Assembly: GCF_007995065.1 (NCBI RefSeq)
Contig: NZ_VOQR01000001.1
Location: forward strand, 2,979,001 to 3,043,000
Length of the DNA stretch: 64,000 nucleotides
Source: Sphingomonas ginsenosidivorax
GTDB taxonomy: Bacteria > Pseudomonadota > Alphaproteobacteria > Sphingomonadales > Sphingomonadaceae
Reading direction: 5' to 3'
Position numbers and translations under genes: made by a program
Shown: positions 1 to 8,163 of the stretch, in pieces
Layout: each line of letters opens with the position of its first letter
Position numbering within the stretch: the first letter of the stretch is position 1
The notes under the pieces: generated by a model
What the model saw: only the letters and a program-made list of their open reading frames with translations
Told to the model about the DNA's origin: nothing
Database searches by the model: none

Positions 1-637
1 CGTTCTCGGACAAGGCCAGCCGAACCGCGCTCGCGACCGCCTCCTCGATCCGCAGTTCTGCGTTGCGGCCGACATGCCGCAGTTCGAGCGGGTAGCTGCG
101 GCCTTCGCTCTCGATCACCGCGGCGTCGTCCATCAGCGCGGAGAACCGCGCGCCATCCAGCGTCGCCGACATCGCGACGATCCGCAGGTCCGGCCGGAAC
201 CCCGCCTGCACGTCGAGCGCCAGCGCCAGCCCGAAATCGCCGTCGAGGCTGCGCTCATGAACCTCGTCGAACAGCACCGCCGAGACGCCCGCGAGTTCGG
301 GATCGGCCTGGATCCGCGCGACGAAGATGCCCTCGGTGATCACCGTCACGCGCGTCGCGGCGGACCGCCTGCTGTCCATCCGCGTCGCATAGCCGAAGGT
401 CCCGCCGACCGCCTCGCCCGCGGTCGCCGCCATCCGCTCGGCCGCGGCACGCGCGGCCAGGCGGCGCGGCGACAGCAGCAGGATTTCGCCCGTGCACCAC
501 GGCTCGCCGAGCAGCGCCGGCGCGACCGCGGTGGTCTTGCCCGCACCCGGCGGCGCGACGAGCACGGCCGACGCTGTATCGCGCAACGCCGCGAGCAGGT
601 CGGGAAGAACGGCAAGGATCGGCAGCACGGGGGTCAT
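1..637 (-). CDS. hrpB: ATP-dependent helicase HrpB, N-terminal 212 residues (cut by window edge)
   Basis: DExH-box RNA-helicase-like protein of the HrpB family; its cellular role is poorly defined in the family at large. The reading frame is open from the ATG at 637 to base 1, so the C-terminal three quarters lie outside. Visible motifs are Walker A APPGAGKTT near residue 30, LLLSPRRLAARA (motif Ia), the Walker B box FDEVHERSLDGDF and the SAT-type motif VAMSATLDGARF. The start MTPVLPILAVLPDLLAAL is the usual beginning of the family. It is divergent from the penicillin-binding protein gene, separated by 330 bases that hold two palindromic repeats. Confidence 0.9.
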   Translation of the reverse strand, partial: MTPVLPILAVLPDLLAALRDTASAVLVAPPGAGKTTAVAPALLGEPWCTGEILLLSPRRLAARAAAERMAATAGEAVGGTFGYATRMDSRRSAATRVTVITEGIFVARIQADPELAGVSAVLFDEVHERSLDGDFGLALALDVQAGFRPDLRIVAMSATLDGARFSALMDDAAVIESEGRSYPLELRHVGRNAELRIEEAVASAVRLALSEN

Positions 638-675
638 GCGGGGCCTGCTGCCACAAGTCGGGCCTTTGGACACCA

Positions 676-756
676 ACGTTCTCCCGCGAACGCGGGAGCC
701 CAGGGTTCCGAGCGCCGCGTTCGCGGCTCCTGGCCTCCCGCCTGCGCGGGAGAACG
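676..756. repeat. Palindromic repeat, family H
   Basis: Left arm CGTTCTCCCGCGAACGCGGGAG and right arm CTCCCGCCTGCGCGGGAGAACG are inverted copies, each also a small hairpin. It lies in the 330-base gap between hrpB and the penicillin-binding protein gene. Confidence 0.8.
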
Positions 757-800
757 GAAGATCGCAAGGCGCCCCCTTCCACCACCCCACCCCCTTCCAC

Positions 801-903
801 CACCCCGGCGAAGGCCGGGGCCCAGTTGGGAAGGCCGATGTGACGACACGCAGCCCTCCGTTATCGCCGTACCCCGACTGGGCCCCGGCCTCCGCCGGGG
901 TGG
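801..903. repeat. Palindromic repeat, family C
   Basis: Arms ACCCCGGCGAAGGCCGGGG and its inverted partner, both followed inward by CCCAGTTGGG-type sequence, flank a variable centre. The same element recurs at 7995-8096. Apart from this and the family H copy, nothing else is visible in the gap before 968. Confidence 0.85.
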
Positions 904-967
904 TTAGGCCGTTTCGCGAACCCCGCTGGCAAGCGCCCCCGAACCTGCTAAACGCTCGGCCCAGTCT

Positions 968-3499
968 ATGGCATCCGAACCTTCCCCCAGCTCGACCGTC
1001 CCGATCCGCCGCCCGATCGCGGATGCCCGCGGATGGTTCGCGCGCGTCTGGTCCCGGAAACTCGTCAAGGCCGCGCTGGCGCTGCTCGCGCTCGGCCTCG
1101 TCGCGATCTTCGCCTTCTGGCTGCTGGTGATCCGCGACCTGCCCTCGGTCGATGCGCTGCGCACCTATGAGCCGCCGCTGCCGACCAACGTCCGCGGCAT
1201 CGATGGCGCGCCGATCCACAGCTATGCGCGCGAACGCCGCGTCGAGCTCAGCTACGCCGAATATCCGCCGATGCTGATCCGCGCGTTCCTCGCTGCCGAG
1301 GACAAGTCGTTCTTCGAACATCACGGCGTCGATTTCCCCGGCCTTGCCGGCGCGGTGATCGACTATGCGTCGAAGATCGGCACTGGCAGACGCGCCAAGG
1401 GCGGCTCGACGATCACGCAGCAGGTCGCCAAGAACCTGTTGATCGGCAACGAATATTCGCCGACGCGCAAGCTGCGCGAGGCGGTGCTCGCGTACAAGAT
1501 CGAGGATACGCTGACCAAGCAGCAGATCCTCGAACTCTACCTCAACCAGATCGCGCTGGGCCGCAACGCGTTCGGCGTCGAGGCAGCGAGCCACGCCTAT
1601 TTCGACAAGGAGCTCGACGAGCTCGACCTGGCGCAGATGGCCTATCTGGCGATCCTGCCCAAGGGTCCGTCCAACTATGATCCGGTCCGCTCGCGCGAGC
1701 GCGCGACGATCCGCCGGAACTATGTGCTCGACCGGATGCTCGACAACGGCTTCATCACGCGTAGCCAGCACGATCAGGCGCGCGCCGAACCGATCGTCGC
1801 GGTGCTGCGGCGCACCCCCAAGTTCGAGAGCGTCGGCGGTTATTTCGTCGAGGAAGTGCGTCGCCAGCTGCTCGCCAAGTTCGGCGAGAACGCAAAGGAT
1901 GGCCCGTACAGCGTCTATTCGGGCGGCCTGTGGGTACGCACCTCGCTCGACACGCGGCTGCAGGACCTCGCGCAGAAAGCGCTTCGGGATGGCCTGATCC
2001 GCTTCGACCGCGGTCGCGGCTGGAACGGTCCGATCCGCCACGTCGACATGGTCACCGACGATGCCGGCCAGCCCAACTGGCTGCAGTCGCTGCTCAACAC
2101 CAACATCGCGCTCGACTATAACGACTGGGTCGCCGCGATCGTGATCGCGACCTCGGGCGGGTCCGCCGAGATCGGCTTCGCCGATGGCGAGACCGGCACG
2201 CTGCCGCGCTCCGGCGCGCAGATGCCCGTGCGCGGCAAGGGCGGCACCGCGTTTGCGGCGCTCGAGGCGGGCGACATCGTCGCGGTCGCCCCCGAAGGCG
2301 GCAGCTTCGGCCTGCGCGCGATCCCGAAGATCTCCGGCGGCTTCGTCGTCGAGGAACCTGCGAGCGGCCGCGTGCTGGCGATGCAGGGCGGGTTCGACGA
2401 CCGTATCCAGGCGTTCAACCGCGCGACGCAGGCGATGCGGCAGCCCGGCTCGACGATCAAGCCGATCGTCTATTCGGCCGCGCTCGACAACGGCATGACG
2501 CCCGCGTCGATCATCGTCGACGGCCCGTTCTGCGTCTATCAGGGCGCCCGCCTCGGCAACAAATGCTTCCGCAACTTCGGCAATTCGCGCGGCGCCGGCC
2601 CGCACACGATGCGCTGGGGCATCGAACAGTCGCGCAACCTGATGACGGTGCGCGCCGCGGCGCAGACCGGCATGCCCAAGGTCGTCGCCACCATCAAGAA
2701 GATGGGCGTTGGCGACTATGCCCCCTATCTCTCCTTCGCGCTCGGCGCGGGCGAGACCACGGTCGGCCGGATGGTCAACGCCTATTCGATCCTCGCCAAC
2801 AACGGCAAGGGCGGGCCGCCGTCGCTGATCGACTTCGTCCAGAACCGTCGCGGCAAGGTGATCTGGCCCGAGAACTGGCGCCCGTGCGAGCGCTGCAACG
2901 CGCCCGATTGGGACGGCAAGCCGATGCCGCGCCCGGTCGCCCGCCAGCGCCAGGTGCTCGACGCGCTGACCGCCTACCAGATGGTGCACATCACCGAAGG
3001 CGTGGTCCAGCGCGGTACCGCGGTGACGCTGCGTGATCTCGACCGGCCGATGTTCGGCAAGACCGGGACCAACAACGGTCCGACAGACGTGTGGTTCGTC
3101 GGCGGCACCCCGCAGTTCGTCGGCGGCCTCTACATCGGCTTCGACACGCCGCGGAACCTGGGCGGCGCCGCGCAGGGGGGCACGCTCGCCGCGCCGATCT
3201 TCAAGCAGTTCGCGGTCAAGGCGTATGAGGGGATGGAGAAGCTCCCGTTCCGCGCGCCCGCCGGCATCCGCATGGTCCGCATCGATCGCGGCAGCGGCCG
3301 TCCGGTCTATGGCACCTGGCCCAACATGTCCGATCCGAAGCCCGCGGTGATCTGGGAAGCGTTCAAGCCCGAGAGCGAGCCGCGCCGCGCCGCGCGCCGC
3401 TCGGGTCCGATCGCGCCGGTCGTCGCCAAGCCGGTGGCGCCGCGCGCGGAAGCGCCGCGCGACAGTGATTTCTTGCAGAAGCAGGGCGGCATCTACTAG
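968..3499 (+). CDS. mrcA: Penicillin-binding protein 1A, bifunctional transglycosylase/transpeptidase
   Basis: Class A PBP of 843 residues that polymerises and cross-links peptidoglycan at the inner membrane. A cytoplasmic stretch of about 35 residues precedes one membrane anchor (residues 36-58). The GT51 transglycosylase domain follows, with the catalytic glutamate E111 in EDKSFFEHHG and the motif KGGSTITQQVAKN. The C-terminal transpeptidase domain has the three penicillin-binding motifs: nucleophile S495 in PGSTIKP, S555-R-N, and K698-T-G. Length and order fit MrcA. The gene stands alone; a family A repeat separates it from prfB downstream. The ATG at 968 has only a weak ribosome binding site. 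Confidence 0.95.
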   Translation: MASEPSPSSTVPIRRPIADARGWFARVWSRKLVKAALALLALGLVAIFAFWLLVIRDLPSVDALRTYEPPLPTNVRGIDGAPIHSYARERRVELSYAEYPPMLIRAFLAAEDKSFFEHHGVDFPGLAGAVIDYASKIGTGRRAKGGSTITQQVAKNLLIGNEYSPTRKLREAVLAYKIEDTLTKQQILELYLNQIALGRNAFGVEAASHAYFDKELDELDLAQMAYLAILPKGPSNYDPVRSRERATIRRNYVLDRMLDNGFITRSQHDQARAEPIVAVLRRTPKFESVGGYFVEEVRRQLLAKFGENAKDGPYSVYSGGLWVRTSLDTRLQDLAQKALRDGLIRFDRGRGWNGPIRHVDMVTDDAGQPNWLQSLLNTNIALDYNDWVAAIVIATSGGSAEIGFADGETGTLPRSGAQMPVRGKGGTAFAALEAGDIVAVAPEGGSFGLRAIPKISGGFVVEEPASGRVLAMQGGFDDRIQAFNRATQAMRQPGSTIKPIVYSAALDNGMTPASIIVDGPFCVYQGARLGNKCFRNFGNSRGAGPHTMRWGIEQSRNLMTVRAAAQTGMPKVVATIKKMGVGDYAPYLSFALGAGETTVGRMVNAYSILANNGKGGPPSLIDFVQNRRGKVIWPENWRPCERCNAPDWDGKPMPRPVARQRQVLDALTAYQMVHITEGVVQRGTAVTLRDLDRPMFGKTGTNNGPTDVWFVGGTPQFVGGLYIGFDTPRNLGGAAQGGTLAAPIFKQFAVKAYEGMEKLPFRAPAGIRMVRIDRGSGRPVYGTWPNMSDPKPAVIWEAFKPESEPRRAARRSGPIAPVVAKPVAPRAEAPRDSDFLQKQGGIY

Positions 3500-3519
3500 G
3501 CCCGGCACCTATATACGTA

Positions 3520-3596
3520 CGTCATCCCGGCGCAGGCCGGGATCTTGGAGCCGGAAGGCGCGCACGTGCCGCGCCAGACCCCGGCCCCGGGTGACC
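3520..3596. repeat. Palindromic repeat, family A
   Basis: Starts CGTCATCCCGGCGCAGGCCGGG and ends with CCCCGGCCCCGGGTGACC. It fills the gap between the PBP stop and the prfB ribosome binding site. An open frame from 3545 runs through it into prfB and could mislead start prediction. Confidence 0.8.
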
Positions 3597-3613
3597 GTTT
3601 TTGGAGAATACCC

Positions 3614-4741
3614 ATGCGCGCCGAAGCGCAGGCACATGTCGACACCATCAACGACGCGCTGGCGCTGCTGCGCCGCTTCCTCGACTGGGACCGCGCGCTG
3701 CGCCGCCTCGACGAGCTGAACGCGCGCGTCGAGGACCAGGCGCTCTGGTCGGACCCCAAGGCCGCACAGGAGGTGATGCGCGAGCGTCGTCGTCTCGACG
3801 AGGCGATCTCGGCCACGCGCGCGATCGAGAGCGAGCTCGCCGACACCTCCGAGCTGATCGAGATGGCCGAAGCCGAGGGCGATACCGAGATGGAGGCCGA
3901 CGGCGTCCAGGCGCTCGCCGAACTCGCCGCGCGTGCCGACAAGGACAAGATCAAGGCGCTGCTCGCGGGCGAGGCCGACGGCAACGACACCTATATCGAG
4001 GTCAATGCCGGCGCCGGCGGGACCGAGAGCCAGGACTGGGCGGGGATGCTCAGCCGGATGTATTCGCGCTGGGGCGAACGCCATGGGCTGAAGGTCGAGC
4101 TGATCGACCAGCATTCGGGCGAGCAGGCCGGGATCAAGTCCGCGACGCTCTTGCTCAAGGGCGAGAACGCCTACGGCTATGCCAAGACCGAGAGCGGCGT
4201 CCACCGCCTCGTCCGCATCAGCCCGTACGACTCGGCCGCGCGCCGCCACACCTCGTTCGCCAGCGTCTGGGTCTATCCGGTCGTCGACGACAATATCGAG
4301 GTCGACTATAACGAGAGCGACCTGCGCATCGACACCTACCGCGCATCCGGCGCGGGCGGGCAGCACATCAACACGACCGATTCGGCGGTGCGTATCACGC
4401 ACATCCCGACCGGCATCGTCGTCCAGTGCCAGAACCAGCGGTCGCAGCACAAGAACAAGGCCGAGGCGTACAACCAGCTGCGCGCACGGCTGTACGAACG
4501 CGAACTCGCGATCCGCGAAGCCGCCGCCAATGCCGAGAATGCCGGCAAGACCGATATCGGCTGGGGCCACCAGATCCGCTCCTACGTCCTGCAGCCGTAC
4601 CAAATGGTGAAGGACCTGCGCACCGGCGTGGTCTCGACCAGCCCGTCCGACGTGCTAGACGGCGACCTCGAGGCGTTCATGGCCGCGGCGCTGTCGCAGC
4701 GCGTCACGGGCGAGGCGGTCGAGGTGGAGGACGTCGATTGA
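3614..4741 (+). CDS. prfB: Peptide chain release factor 2
   Basis: Class I release factor (375 residues) that recognises UGA and UAA in the ribosomal A site and hydrolyses peptidyl-tRNA. The catalytic GGQ loop is visible as SGAGGQHIN, and the domain 2 recognition region reads [15 protein letters not shown], so the SPF tripeptide known from E. coli is SPY here. The ATG at 3614 has GGAG eight bases upstream; a longer open frame from 3545 is repeat sequence and is rejected. The frame is continuous, with no in-frame UGA near codon 26, so the autoregulatory +1 frameshift of E. coli prfB is absent. The stop overlaps the next start. Confidence 0.95.
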   Translation: MRAEAQAHVDTINDALALLRRFLDWDRALRRLDELNARVEDQALWSDPKAAQEVMRERRRLDEAISATRAIESELADTSELIEMAEAEGDTEMEADGVQALAELAARADKDKIKALLAGEADGNDTYIEVNAGAGGTESQDWAGMLSRMYSRWGERHGLKVELIDQHSGEQAGIKSATLLLKGENAYGYAKTESGVHRLVRISPYDSAARRHTSFASVWVYPVVDDNIEVDYNESDLRIDTYRASGAGGQHINTTDSAVRITHIPTGIVVQCQNQRSQHKNKAEAYNQLRARLYERELAIREAAANAENAGKTDIGWGHQIRSYVLQPYQMVKDLRTGVVSTSPSDVLDGDLEAFMAAALSQRVTGEAVEVEDVD

Positions 4742-5481
4742 GGCTGGCCGTCGGACTCGCGGCGATCCTGGCATTGTCGCTGCCGCTTGCTGCCTGTGAC
4801 GGCAGCAAGCCGCTGATCAAGCGCGAGCCCAAGGGTCCCGGCCCCTTCCCCGCCGCCGATCGCCCGGTCGCGTCGATCGTCTCGTCGCGCTGGTCGAACG
4901 AGGAAGCCCGCGACCGGCTCAACGAGGCCGGCGAGGTGATGGACAAGGCCGATATCCGCAAGGGCATGACCGTCGCCGACATCGGCGCGGGCGAAGGCTA
5001 TTACACGATCCGCCTCGCGCAGCGCGTCGGGCCGGACGGCCGCGTGCTCGCCGAGGACATCGTCGCGCGCGTCCGCGACCAGCTCGCCGAGCGAGTCGCG
5101 CGCGAGCGGCTCGACACCGTCAGCGTACGGCTGGGCGAAGCAAACGACCCGAAATTGCCGCCGAACAGCTTCGACCGCGTGCTGATGGTCCATATGTACC
5201 ACGAGATCGCGCAGCCCTACGAGTTCCTGTGGCGGCTGCGCCCGTCGCTGAAACCCGACGGGCTGGTCGTGATCGTCGATGCCGACCGCCCGACGCGCGA
5301 CCACGGCACCCCGCCGCCGCTGCTCAAATGTGAGCTTGCCGCGGTCGGCTATACCCAGGTCGCGATGGAGGACATGCCGTCCGCCGGCGGCTACATGGCG
5401 ACGTTCCGCGCGACCGGGCGGCGTCCCGAGCCGGAGGGGATCGTCCCCTGCCGGCTGAACGCGCCAAAATCCGCCCGGTAA
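4738..5481 (+). CDS. Predicted lipoprotein, class I SAM-dependent methyltransferase fold
   Basis: 247 residues. The start chosen is TTG at 4738, whose last bases overlap the prfB stop (TTGA); GGAGG lies just upstream inside prfB, pointing to translational coupling. The N-terminus [20 protein letters not shown] ends in a lipobox, predicting lipidation at C20 and export. After a low-complexity linker comes a Rossmann methyltransferase domain with motif [12 protein letters not shown] near residue 78 and a [11 protein letters not shown] strand. It resembles the predicted methyltransferases of COG4798, whose substrate is unknown to me. An exported SAM enzyme is unusual because SAM is cytoplasmic. 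It converges on the RadC-like gene with only 6 bases between stops. Confidence 0.85.
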   Translation: MRLAVGLAAILALSLPLAACDGSKPLIKREPKGPGPFPAADRPVASIVSSRWSNEEARDRLNEAGEVMDKADIRKGMTVADIGAGEGYYTIRLAQRVGPDGRVLAEDIVARVRDQLAERVARERLDTVSVRLGEANDPKLPPNSFDRVLMVHMYHEIAQPYEFLWRLRPSLKPDGLVVIVDADRPTRDHGTPPPLLKCELAAVGYTQVAMEDMPSAGGYMATFRATGRRPEPEGIVPCRLNAPKSAR

Positions 5482-5487
5482 ACGCCG

Positions 5488-5862
5488 TCAGCCCCATGTC
5501 CGCAGGTTCGTCACCGACTCGCCTGCGATCACCAGATGGTCGAGCAGCTCGACCTCCACCATCGCCAGCCCCCGTGCCAGCGCCCGCGTGAACGCCAGGT
5601 CGCGCTCGCTCGGTCGCGGGTCGCCGCTCGGATGGTTGTGCGCCATCACCACCGCGGTCGCGCCGAACGCCAGCGCATCCCCCACCACCCCGCGGATCGC
5701 CAGGTCGACTCGCCCGCCGCGCCCGGCGACATGGCGCAGCCCGAGAATCCTCCGTTCCGGACCAAGATAGGCGAGCCCCACCACCTCGCGCCGCGCGAAT
5801 CCGAGTGTGCGGAACAGCGCGACGGCGGCCGCAAGGTCCGTGAGGGGCGATATATCCGGCAC
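5488..5862 (-). CDS. RadC-like JAB/MPN domain protein, short form
   Basis: 124 residues, against about 220 for typical RadC; only the C-terminal JAB/MPN domain is present and the N-terminal helix-hairpin-helix part is missing. The zinc site of the JAMM type is intact: HNHPSGDPRPSERD. The start is GTG at 5862; no upstream ATG exists in this frame before a stop. Despite the name, RadC has no proven role in DNA repair, and JAB proteins can be peptidases or nucleic-acid associated. It is convergent with the methyltransferase gene and divergent from thyA. Confidence 0.8.
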   Translation of the reverse strand: MPDISPLTDLAAAVALFRTLGFARREVVGLAYLGPERRILGLRHVAGRGGRVDLAIRGVVGDALAFGATAVVMAHNHPSGDPRPSERDLAFTRALARGLAMVEVELLDHLVIAGESVTNLRTWG

Positions 5863-5948
5863 GAACCGGCATGGCCCCGCGCGCGCGTCGGCGCACGGCC
5901 AGCTATCTCCGTCTTGGCGGCAGCCGCCGGCCGGACTAGGCAGCCGTC

Positions 5949-6743
5949 ATGCGCCAGTATCTCGACCTCATGGACCGCATCCTCTCGACCGGCGTCGAGA
6001 CGATGGACCGCACCGGCACCGGCACGCTCTCCGTCTTCGGCGCGCAGATGCGCTTCGACCTGGCGCAGGGCTTTCCCGCCCTCACTACCAAGAAGCTCCA
6101 CCTCCGCTCGATCATCGTCGAGCTGCTCTGGTTCCTGCGCGGCGACACCAACGTCCGCTGGCTGCAGGACCGGAAAGTCGCGATCTGGGACGAATGGGCC
6201 GACGCGAACGGCGACCTCGGCCCGGTCTATGGCGAGCAATGGCGCGACTGGGTCACCGCCGACGGCCGGCACATCGACCAGATCGCCGAGCTGATTGACC
6301 AGATTCGCACCAACCCCGCCAGCCGCCGCCAGATCGTCACCGCCTGGAACCCCGGCGACCTGCACGCGATGGCGCTCGCGCCGTGCCACTGCCTGTTCCA
6401 GACGCATGTCGCGAACGGCAGGCTGTCGCTCCAGCTCTACCAGCGCAGCGCCGACATCTTCCTCGGCGTGCCCTTCAACATCGCCAGCTACGCGCTTCTC
6501 ACGCATATGCTCGCGCAGCAATGCGGGCTCGAGGTCGGCGAGTTCATCTGGACCGGCGGCGACTGCCATCTTTACTCGAATCATCTGGAGCAGGCGCGCA
6601 CGCAGCTCGCCCGCACGCCGAGCGCGCTCCCGCGGCTCGAGATCGTCCGCCAGGCGCCGTCGATCGACACCTACGAGCTGGAGGATTTCGTGCTGCACGA
6701 TTACGTCGCGCAAGCGCACATCAAGGCGCCCGTCGCAGTCTGA
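5949..6743 (+). CDS. thyA: Thymidylate synthase
   Basis: 264 residues, the same length as E. coli ThyA. Converts dUMP to dTMP with methylene-tetrahydrofolate, producing dihydrofolate. The nucleophile is C146 in [29 protein letters not shown] and DCHLYSNH are the conserved folate and dUMP contact regions. It is followed by a hemerythrin gene and then folA, which regenerates tetrahydrofolate from the dihydrofolate made here, so the thyA-folA partnership is kept although a third gene lies between. Confidence 0.97.
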   Translation: MRQYLDLMDRILSTGVETMDRTGTGTLSVFGAQMRFDLAQGFPALTTKKLHLRSIIVELLWFLRGDTNVRWLQDRKVAIWDEWADANGDLGPVYGEQWRDWVTADGRHIDQIAELIDQIRTNPASRRQIVTAWNPGDLHAMALAPCHCLFQTHVANGRLSLQLYQRSADIFLGVPFNIASYALLTHMLAQQCGLEVGEFIWTGGDCHLYSNHLEQARTQLARTPSALPRLEIVRQAPSIDTYELEDFVLHDYVAQAHIKAPVAV

Positions 6744-6784
6744 CCGCGCCTGGCCCGCCAATGACCCGAGAGTGAATCGCAACA

Positions 6785-6809
6785 GGAACCCGTGACGGCC
6801 TGCGCGGTT
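6785..6809 (+). promoter_or_regulatory. Candidate EcfG-type general stress promoter of the hemerythrin gene
   Basis: GGAAC (6785-6789), a 17-base spacer and GTT (6807-6809) match the alphaproteobacterial EcfG consensus GGAAC-N16/17-(C)GTT. Transcription would start near 6815-6818, almost exactly at the ATG of 6819, implying a leaderless mRNA. Confidence 0.5.
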
Positions 6810-6818
6810 CGGACGCGC

Positions 6819-7337
6819 ATGGACATCACACAGCTCATTCTCGACGAACACGCGCAGCAGCGCTCGCTCTTCGCCCAGATCGACTCGATCGACGCCAAAG
6901 ATACCGAGGCGCTTTCCGCGCTCTGGACCCGCTTGAAAAACCTGCTCGATGCGCATGCCGAGGCCGAAGAACGCTTCTTCTACCCGCGCCTGATGAAGAT
7001 CGGCACCGGCGGCAACGACGCCGACTCGGCCGCCGAGGAGACCGAGGACGCGATCGAGGATCACAACGACATCCGCGATACCGGCGAAGCGGTCGACAAG
7101 CACCCGGTCGGCTCGGACGCCTGGTTCGAAGCAGTCGGCGCATGCAACAAGGCGAACAGCGACCATCTCGCCGAGGAGGAGCGCCAGGGCCTCACCGACT
7201 TCCGCAAGCATGCGACGCTAGAGGAACGCCACGAACTCGGCGTCCGCTTCGCGGCGTTCGAGGCGAACCACCTCAACGGCGTCAAGGTCGTCGACAAGGA
7301 CCCCGAGGCGTATGTGAAGGAACACGCGCCGGGCTGA
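6819..7337 (+). CDS. Hemerythrin (HHE) domain protein
   Basis: 172 residues, predicted cytoplasmic. Di-iron binding HHE family: histidines and acids occur as LDEHAQQ, LDAHAEAEERFFYP, IEDHNDIRD and DHLAEEERQ, matching the four-helix bundle ligand pattern. Such proteins bind oxygen or nitric oxide or store iron; which applies here cannot be told. Start: the ATG at 6819 begins MDITQLILDEH, where family similarity begins. A GTG at 6792 is in frame but lies inside the spacer of the candidate EcfG promoter and has a poorly spaced ribosome site, so it is rejected. It sits between thyA and folA. Confidence 0.88.
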   Translation: MDITQLILDEHAQQRSLFAQIDSIDAKDTEALSALWTRLKNLLDAHAEAEERFFYPRLMKIGTGGNDADSAAEETEDAIEDHNDIRDTGEAVDKHPVGSDAWFEAVGACNKANSDHLAEEERQGLTDFRKHATLEERHELGVRFAAFEANHLNGVKVVDKDPEAYVKEHAPG

Positions 7338-7371
7338 TCCCGCGTCCCCGTTGGCCGGATGCGCGCCCCTT

Positions 7372-7455
7372 CCGTCATCCCAGCGAAGGCTGGGATCTCC
7401 CGAGGCTCAAGCGCGCCCTCGCCGCGCGAGACCCCAGCCTGCGCTGGGGTGACGG
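7372..7455. repeat. Palindromic repeat, family A
   Basis: CCGTCATCCCAGCGAAGGCTGGGATCTC at the left is mirrored by GAGACCCCAGCCTGCGCTGGGGTGACGG at the right. It fills most of the gap between the hemerythrin gene and folA. Confidence 0.9.
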
Positions 7456-7516
7456 ATCGGGGGGTGCGACGAGCACGACACTTGGCGCCCCTCGCCCCAT
7501 CCGCCATACCGCCCTG

Positions 7517-7978
7517 ATGATCACCTTCTACCTCGCCCGCGCCACCAACGGCGTGATCGGTCGCGACGGCCAGCTCCCCTGGCGCCTCCCCGCCGACCTC
7601 AAGCGCTTCAAAGCGCTGACGATGGGCAAGCCGATGATCATGGGCCGGAAGACCTTCGAGAGCTTCCCGAGCCCCCTCCCCGGCCGCCGCCATATCGTGC
7701 TGACGCGCGGCGACTGGACCGCAGACGGCGCAGAGGTCGCGCACTCGGTAGACGCGGCGCTCGCGATGGCCGGCGACGACGTCGCGGTGATCGGCGGCGC
7801 GGAAATCTTCGCGCTGATGCTCCCCTACGCCGACCGGATCGAGCTGACCGAAGTCCACGGCGAACCCGAAGGCGACGTGGTCGTCCCCGCCTTCACCGGC
7901 TGGACCGAAGTCGCGCGCGAGGATCACCCCGCCGAGGGCGAGCGCCCGGCCTACAGCTTCGTGACGCTGACGCGCTGA
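7517..7978 (+). CDS. folA: Dihydrofolate reductase
   Basis: 153 residues; NADPH-dependent reduction of dihydrofolate to tetrahydrofolate. Recognisable are NGVIGRDGQLPWRLPADLK (the Met20 loop region and catalytic acidic residue of the substrate site), IMGRKTFESFP and the VIGGAEIF nucleotide motif. The ATG at 7517 starts MITFYLARA; a longer open frame from 7142 passes through the repeat and overlaps the hemerythrin gene in another frame. Functionally paired with thyA upstream. Confidence 0.96.
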   Translation: MITFYLARATNGVIGRDGQLPWRLPADLKRFKALTMGKPMIMGRKTFESFPSPLPGRRHIVLTRGDWTADGAEVAHSVDAALAMAGDDVAVIGGAEIFALMLPYADRIELTEVHGEPEGDVVVPAFTGWTEVAREDHPAEGERPAYSFVTLTR

Positions 7979-7994
7979 ACCGCCCCCTTTCCAG

Positions 7995-8096
7995 TACCCC
8001 GGCGAAGGCCGGGGCCCAGTTGGGGAACCGAAATAACAGCGGGGTACGCTTCGTTCCCAAAGCTTTCCCAACTGGGCCCCGGCCTTCGCCGGGGTA
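7995..8096. repeat. Palindromic repeat, family C
   Basis: Second copy of the element at 801-903: TACCCCGGCGAAGGCCGGGG and CCCAGTTGGG inward, mirrored exactly at the right end. It starts 16 bases after the folA stop. Confidence 0.9.
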
Positions 8097-8163
8097 CAGC
8101 AGCGATGCGATGCCTCACACTGCCGCTAGCGTCCCCCTTCCCACCCCCCTATAGCCCGCGACC

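Noticed and set aside
74..907. Long plus-strand open frame opposite hrpB
   Set aside because: It is the shadow of the hrpB frame, has Arg/His-rich composition without any family feature and runs through two palindromic repeats.
4426..4737. Upstream extension of the methyltransferase frame inside prfB
   Set aside because: It lies entirely in the prfB coding region in another frame; the lipobox-containing start at 4738 explains the gene.
8101..8163. FMN riboswitch before ribF
   Set aside because: The leader is too short and lacks the conserved RFN-element sequences.
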